From CAZSPL01 sp964608735 (lineage in GTDB: Bacteria > JAJVIF01 > JAPKYR01 > CAZSPL01): a stretch of DNA of 6,797 nt. Both the position numbers and the translations under genes were made by a program. The DNA is taken from the NCBI GenBank assembly GCA_964608735.1, contig CAZSPL010000210.1, forward strand, positions 1 through 6,797. The letters run 5' to 3'. The notes under the pieces were generated by a model. It was not told the origin of the DNA, ran no database searches, and saw only the letters and a program-made list of their open reading frames with translations. Positions 5,991 through 6,797 of this stretch are shown in pieces. How positions within the stretch are numbered: the stretch's first letter is position 1; each line of letters begins with the position of its first letter.

Positions 5991-6797
5991 CACTACGCAA
6001 TTCCGGATTCGTATGTGCGCGCCTCCGCACCCGGTGGGAAGCCCCGACTGGTCGCTCTTGCCGCATCCGCCGGCGTCATCCCAGCCTTCATCGGAGGCTA
6101 TCATGTCAATATTTTCGAGTGTCTTGAAAAGGTTGCCCGAGATCGAGACATTCCTGAGGCGCCTGCCGACTTTACCGTTGACGATTTCGAATCCCTCGGC
6201 AGCGCCGAATGTGAACTGCTCGAAATTAGTCTGCCCGCCGTGGCTCCGCTGGGCGTAGATGCCGTAATCGATTCCCGCGAGCATCTCATCGAAAGTCGAT
6301 TTACCCGGCTCGATGGCGGTATTTGTCATGCGCACGATGGGGGCGTATGCATAGGAGACGGCACGGGCGTTGCCTGTGACGGCCTCGCCCATCTTCGCGG
6401 CGGTTTCGCGCGAATGCAGCCTTCCGGTGAGGATCCCGTCCTTTATAAGATAGGTCTTCGTACACGGGGTGCCTTCATCGTCATATTTCAGGCTCCCGGC
6501 ATGATCGGGCACGCGTCCGCCGTCGTAGATGTTCAGTATCGGGCGGCCCATCTTCTTGCCGAGGACGAGAATCTCCTGCCATCCGGGGTTTTCATAGACG
6601 AAATCACTCTCCGACATATGCCCGAACGCCTCGTGGATGAAAACGCCGGCAAGCTTGGGGTCGACGACGACGGTAAAGTTGCCCGCTTTCGCCGATGGCG
6701 CAGTGGCGGTCTCGATGGCTTTCCTCGCGGTATCCTCGCACAATTGCTCGCGCCCGGTAATCTCATCGTAGTTGGTCATTGAAGTCAGCGACTCGTA
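5979..6797 (-). CDS. tldD: TldD, zinc-metallopeptidase subunit of TldD/TldE (N-terminus beyond the window)
   Basis: Catalytic subunit of the TldD/TldE protease. Only about the last 270 residues are present; the frame stays open through 6797 (reading YESLTS before the Met at 6779), so that Met is internal and roughly 200 residues are missing at the window edge. Counting from it, the zinc motif HEAFGH is at 49-54 (HExxxH), YDDEGTP is at 99-105, SGNLF is at 214-218, and the closing GGCGK (237-241) supplies the cysteine (C239) that acts as third metal ligand in E. coli TldD; the protein then ends in CVVGGD, close to the usual VGG end. All catalytic residues are therefore intact. SESD follows the motif (56-59) in place of the LEGD of E. 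coli TldD, typical of more distant family members. It is the upstream gene of a two-gene unit with tldE; its promoter is outside the window. Confidence 0.93.
   Translation of the reverse strand, partial: YESLTSMTNYDEITGREQLCEDTARKAIETATAPSAKAGNFTVVVDPKLAGVFIHEAFGHMSESDFVYENPGWQEILVLGKKMGRPILNIYDGGRVPDHAGSLKYDDEGTPCTKTYLIKDGILTGRLHSRETAAKMGEAVTGNARAVSYAYAPIVRMTNTAIEPGKSTFDEMLAGIDYGIYAQRSHGGQTNFEQFTFGAAEGFEIVNGKVGRRLRNVSISGNLFKTLENIDMIASDEGWDDAGGCGKSDQSGLPTGCGGAHIRIRNCVVGGD

Noticed and set aside
5328..6782. Long plus-strand open frame of 484 codons opposite tldD and tldE
   Set aside because: It runs antisense across two clearly recognised genes and their junction. Its composition is what GC-rich codon bias on the other strand produces, and no family is recognisable.

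Overview
The window comes from a Gram-negative-type bacterium with moderately high GC and no decisive taxonomic marker. The pointers are a large exported lipoprotein with a beta-propeller, intergenic DNA rich in short inverted repeats, and a TldD/TldE pair of the divergent kind seen in many uncultivated lineages. I would guess a little-studied phylum (for example in or near the PVC or FCB groups), but this is inference. There are no phage, plasmid, transposase, rRNA or tRNA genes.

Layout from left to right. Positions 1-165 hold nothing I can support. A strong intrinsic terminator on the minus strand (166-196) closes a long minus-strand gene (235-2667) for an 810-residue surface lipoprotein. 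That protein has an unrecognised N-terminal beta-rich region, a fibronectin III-like domain and eight FG-GAP-type blades with a near-perfect 46-residue period. A 652-base gap follows (2668-3319). It carries a cluster of 27-base GC-rich repeats in both orientations (2879-3040), a stretch that might fold as RNA (3129-3235), a perfect plus-strand terminator (3259-3279) and a possible extended -10 promoter (3281-3289). Next is a plus-strand class 3 (Rhizobium etli type) L-asparaginase (3320-4402) with all the metal-site and serine/lysine residues expected of that family. The convergent gap (4403-4640) contains a 146-base element built from four copies of an 11-base unit in alternating orientation, then two short palindromes. 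On the minus strand, tldE (4641-5978) lies directly downstream of tldD (5979 to the window edge, N-terminus missing). The two are joined as TAAATG, with the ribosome binding site of tldE inside the last codons of tldD.

Only the tldD-tldE pair clearly works together, as the two halves of a peptide protease. The lipoprotein and the asparaginase are separate transcription units facing away from each other. No new defence or mobile system is evident. The least explained items are the two intergenic repeat structures, the possible RNA upstream of the asparaginase terminator, and the N-terminal region of the lipoprotein.
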